Made by a program: the position numbers and the translations under genes. A stretch of 64,000 nucleotides of DNA from positions 13,091,730-13,155,729 of the forward strand of contig OY783222.1 in the NCBI GenBank assembly GCA_963678705.1. Direction: 5' to 3'. The notes below the pieces were generated by a model, which was not told the DNA's origin, searched no databases, and saw nothing but the letters and a program-made list of their open reading frames with translations. Positions 60,370 to 64,000 of the stretch are shown piece after piece. Numbering within the stretch: position 1 is the stretch's first letter; every line of letters begins with the position of its first letter. The stretch is from Panorpa germanica. Taxonomy: Eukaryota > Arthropoda > Insecta > Mecoptera > Panorpidae.

Positions 60370-63277
60370 CTGAAAACATTGAACACGTTAATTCATTTTC
60401 ATTACTAGATTCAATCTTCAGCACTTTAACAAGATATTATTTATGTATTAAATAAATAAATCAAGTTATTAAAATATTTTTAAAAAATTTCTGTTCTTCT
60501 CCAATCTGCACTTCAAAAACTGTAAAAATTGGATTTAAAAATGTGCAAAAATCAAAAATATTGGAGCAAAAAAATGCAATTTTATTGCGTTAAAATTGTT
60601 AAAAAAAAAGTAAAATGTTTAAAAAAATTATTGTGTAAAGAAACTTAAAATAAAATTATATAATAAATAACTACAGACTTTTTTAAATATATTTAGGATC
60701 GTTTTTTTCAACTCTCAGTTAAACTTCAGTTAAGTTTAATCTAAAAAATAGGTTTTTCAATTCTGGTTTTATTAAAAATCGTACACAATCAATTTTAATC
60801 AATAATTTTAACTTGTGAAATCATGCGTCGCATATGCGAATATAAATTATTATATTTAAAACAATTATTTTTATGTCTTTGTTTTTCACAAGCTGAACAT
60901 ACATTTAAGATTAAAACTGATGTAAAAAGTAAGCTATAAAATGCATTTTGATTGGTTAAGCTATAGTTATGTTCTACTAGCACAAAAACTAGAGTTGCGA
61001 TACAGAAGTATCAACCAAGGTTTACAATAAAACCTCAGTTAACTGATCATTGAAAAACCGACCCTTAGATTGCCATTTATAAAAATACATTTGTTTGTTT
61101 TCTGTCACAATCAAATAGATAAATATAAAAGTAATACTGGTTAAAAAAATGGTGGACAATCTATGTTTTTAATAAAAAAAAGTCTATAAAAATTAAATTA
61201 AATTAAAAAAAAAAATAAAAATAAACAAACTTAATAATGGTGCTTTGAGACTTTGAGGGTTGTGTTCTTGGGTGAAGCATGATGAGGAGCCTAAAAGTTT
61301 GGGTCGGCCCCGTGTAACTGTTTAATATTCGATTGAATAGATTCCATGTCATCCTCAAGTGCCAGCGCCTCTACACATCCTTTAAAATATTCGGATGTGA
61401 AACATTCTTTCCTGCGAAACAAATACATAATAGAAGGTAAATTACAATTATTTTTACAATAAGTGTTATTATCTTAGAGCAATTCAAGCGGTAACATGAC
61501 TCTAATGCCGGTTTCACACGAAAGAGACAGTTTTGAAAACAGTTTTGTTGTCAAAAAACAAAACAAAAACATGTTTTGTTTTATTTTAAAACAGTTCCGT
61601 TTTTTTAAAACAGACTGTTCACACTAAACAGACTGGTTTCTTAGTGTTTTTTTGTGTGCCCCATAAAAATTATAAACAACAACTGACAAGCGCAAATGTT
61701 CACAAAAAACAAAACTGCGTGTTCAAACCAAGCAGACTAAAGAACAAGAACAAACGTGTTTTCCTTTGATCTTACCGACTCCAGATGGGAATTTGTTTTG
61801 TATACTAAAACAGTTTTTAAAGACAAAATTGTTTTAAGAACTGTTTGGTGTAAACATTGGTGTTTTTGTTCAGAAAAATAAGTTTTTGTTCGTGTTTTAT
61901 TGAACAGTCTCGCTGATTTTGTTACTTTGTGTCCGTTAACATTAGTCGACTTTTACTTAAATTTAACCAAAGCTACCAGCCGACGGGGCATAAGTAGCCT
62001 AATTTATAAAACAAGTGCTCTTGAAAATTTTCAACGTACGGGTCTTAATCCTATTTAATAATGATCTTGTGAACCATGTCTTATCTCCATGAAACTGCAC
62101 TATATATTGATAAAGTTAACTATCAGGATCTCAAACGTACAATTATTTTTTAACAAAGTTATAAACACTTCTAATTGCTACCCAGTAAACATTTTGGAGT
62201 AAATTCTACTTAATTTCTATTACGTATCATGAATTTTTTGTCTGGAACGTGTTCGTTTTCTATTCAGTCGTTCAAAGGAAAGGTCCTTTTTATGAGCTAC
62301 AGACATTGCAACGACGGTTCACTGCTGAATTAAAAGCGGAGTAGGTTTATGATTTATGACCGGATAATAAAAATATACCCATGTGGGAAAGAAACAGAAA
62401 TACTTAATGAATGATGTTGGAAAAAGAAAGAATATTATTATGAAAAACTAACACAAAATCTGTGACAGGTAGAGAACTTGTAAAGCGTTAGAATAGAATT
62501 GTACGAGTGACTCGAACTTCACCAAATAGGACACTTCACCAAATTGTTTACTGGGTACTCTCCTCCCTTCTATAACTTGCCATCCCTTTTATAAAACAAA
62601 GTGTAAATTGAGATGCAAAAATATGCTGGTCAAACTTCAGTTATTACTTCTTACTACAGGTTCACGACATAATAAAAGTTTTGATATTATAAAGTGGTGA
62701 ACAAAAATAAATAAAATCATTTACTCTACAAACTTTTATACTTGTCTCATGATAAATAGCTAAATAGCTATATCTTTGTCGTTAGATATTTGAAAAAAAT
62801 AAAAGGGCCAATATATTAGCACATATTTAAATAAAAAATTTAACTTATCATTAAGAAGGAAAATAGAAATTGATAGTGTCTTTATTATTTAAAGAATCGA
62901 GTCTATACGTAGTACTAGAATTGCATTTAACTAATTCAAACTTACTTGCACAGAGTGTGTAATTGTGGCTGTCTGAATAAACTGTAGCAGTCTTCACAGA
63001 TGCGGTCTAATCTTGCGAATATACTTTTATCGTAGACTCCTTTGCACTGCATATCAAAGAACGACCTCTTCATTAGACGATGGGGTGAAAATATTGAAAC
63101 TCCACTGTCTGGTGGAATCATTGACAATTCATTGATATTATCAACAAAGTCTGCAGGACCACCAAAATCCACGACTTTCTGGTGGTGGTGAGATAGAGGA
63201 CTTGCTGGGATCACTACCAATACTGACACAAGGACCACGAGCGCCGCCACGTAATTGTTGTAGAGAGAATGATTCAT
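60255..63277 (-). CDS. ITP: Ion transport peptide precursor (CHH/ITP family), alternatively spliced
   Basis: Minus-strand gene: common exon 63277-62946, alternative exon 61411-61291 (ITP-L) and alternative exon 60369-60255 (ITP). The common exon gives a signal peptide (VAALVVLVSVLVV core), a precursor-related peptide and an LMKR cleavage site, then mature SFFDMQCKGVYDKSIFARLD with Cys at mature positions 7, 23, 26 and 39. The last codon is split (AA|G), so both 3' exons restore Lys40 and add the last two of the six family cysteines. In insects this hormone acts on hindgut ion and water transport and is made in brain neurosecretory cells; the long form usually lacks the stimulating activity. 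The exon begins exactly at its ATG after a TTTTCCAG acceptor, so a 5' leader exon must lie beyond the window or in unread upstream sequence. Confidence 0.95.
61291..61411 (-). CDS. ITP: ITP-L alternative exon (free-acid C-terminus)
   Basis: Acceptor TTTCGCAG, then KECFTSEYFKGCVEALALED and a tail ending QLHGADPNF followed by TAG. The two cysteines complete the six-Cys CHH fold. No amidation signal is present, as is usual for insect ITP-like long forms, whose tails typically end near HGADP. The mature long form would be 79 aa. Including this exon stops translation before the ITP exon, so ITP needs this exon to be skipped. Confidence 0.93.
61505..61917. mobile_element. ATGCCGG-TIR element in ITP intron, right end lost
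   Basis: ATGCCGGTTTCACACGAAAG at the left; GCGCAAATGTTCACAAAAAA and ACGTGTTTTCCTTTGATCTT inside match the 46269 copy; it stops at GAACAGTCTCGCT. It lies about 90 bases upstream, in transcript sense, of the ITP-L exon. Confidence 0.7.
62066..62170 (-). mobile_element. GGGCTTGTG-family fragment in ITP intron
   Basis: AATGATCTTGTGAACCATG, CACTATATATTGATAAAGTT and CAATTATTTTTTAAC follow the family consensus for about 100 bases. Confidence 0.5.
62181..62555 (-). mobile_element. CCCAGTAAAC-family TIR element, 375-bp type, in ITP intron
   Basis: CCCAGTAAACATTTTGGAGT ... CACCAAATTGTTTACTGGG, flanked by TA on both sides. It lies in the intron between the common ITP exon and the ITP-L exon. Confidence 0.85.
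62946..63277 (-). CDS. ITP: ITP common exon: signal peptide, precursor peptide, mature N-terminus
   Basis: 332 nt coding for 110 codons plus two bases. ATG at 63277 directly follows the CAG acceptor. After the hydrophobic signal segment comes a spacer ending SPHRLMKR, a dibasic cleavage site, followed by the mature hormone start SFFDMQCKGVYDKSIFARLD and ICEDCYSLFRQPQLHTLC, which is the very conserved ITP core. The donor is TGCAA|GTAAGT at 62946/62945. Confidence 0.95.
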
Positions 63278-63279
63278 CT

Positions 63280-64000
63280 GGAAAAGAAAAATTATGTCTT
63301 TATTTATGAATTTAAAAGTAACAAATTAGATATTTCTATTCTTTTTTTAATTTGTCTAAATTGTATAACAGAAAAGATATCTCTATTAGCAAGTAGTTCA
63401 TATAGATATTTTATACAGTGGTGTAACATTTTATATCTAGATACAAATACATGAGTGACGTTTTCAAATATACCAAACGTATGTACATACTTATAAATGA
63501 ACTAGTGTTATATTCATTTGTGTGTTAATGTTAGCAAATAAAATTGTAGTGAAAATTCAACTTAAAATTAAGCTTCTATTTGCCAATATTAACAAATAAA
63601 TGAATATCACAATCATCCAATTAATTAATCCACAATAATCCAATATTTAAGCTATAAGCTTATAAAGGTCATATTAAGACGAAATGTCATTGGGACGCCC
63701 GATTAGTCTTCAATGATTCAGACTTTTATATTTTTGTCGACACTTAACCTCCAAAACACACAACTTTGCGTGCTCATTTCTAATACACGTTAGCTGTCAA
63801 ATTTGTTAAGCCTACAGAAGCATGTCGTTCTACGTTATATTTGAAAAGAAATATTCCAAATAAAGTTTCAACATGTGCCTTAAAATAAGAAACAAATAGA
63901 TTCATTTTTAATTGGTATCACTACCAGTGATCGTCTCTGTATATACGAGTATACGCCTAACTGTATTGCAACCAGCATTACACTTATTTATTTTTATAAT
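63280..64000 (-). other. ITP upstream intron sequence
   Basis: Begins with the CAG acceptor of the start exon; no leader exon or promoter is evident before the window ends. Confidence 0.45.

Overview
This window is insect nuclear DNA: AT-rich, intron-bearing and gene-poor. It carries an ion transport peptide gene, an insect IKK-gamma/optineurin-type gene, two small secreted-protein genes with arthropod-style promoters, and many insect-type transposons. The order cannot be fixed from the sequence alone. I found no bacterial, viral, LTR-retroelement or CRISPR content.

Layout. 1-12.6 kb: no host gene recognised; it holds a TTAA-flanked TIR element, mariner-type transposase remnants, a Jockey-type LINE 3' end, a second LINE family and a complete short hAT element. 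12.6-15.5 kb (+): a two-exon gene for a 127-aa secreted protein of unknown function. 15.5-20.8 kb: SINE-like and TIR elements. 20.8-24.1 kb (-): a three-exon gene for a secreted Pro/Ala-rich then Gly/Trp/Tyr-rich protein, with a perfect tRNA-Val(CAC) gene inside its second intron. 24.1-48.4 kb: a repeat-rich desert, including a three-level nest (TIR element inside a Harbinger-like element inside a Jockey LINE) at 39.5-40.9 kb. 48.5-55.4 kb (+): a 14-exon coiled-coil gene of the NEMO/Kenny/optineurin family with an N-terminal LIR motif, a UBAN ubiquitin-binding segment and two alternative last exons, each encoding a complete C-x2-C-x12-H-x3-C zinc finger. 56.8-57.7 kb: an internally deleted mariner. 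60.2-63.3 kb (-): the ion transport peptide gene (CHH/ITP family), with one common exon and two alternative 3' exons giving amidated ITP and free-acid ITP-L.

The genes do not form one pathway: innate immunity/selective autophagy (NEMO-like), neuroendocrine ion and water balance (ITP), two secreted or structural proteins, and a tRNA. The common theme is 3'-end exon choice, since both large genes use alternative terminal exons that swap the functional C-terminus. Short non-autonomous TIR elements fill much of the rest: one family (ends AATGGGCTTGTG) has about ten copies here and another (ends CCCAGTAAAC) has six, with 2-bp target duplications visible at four.
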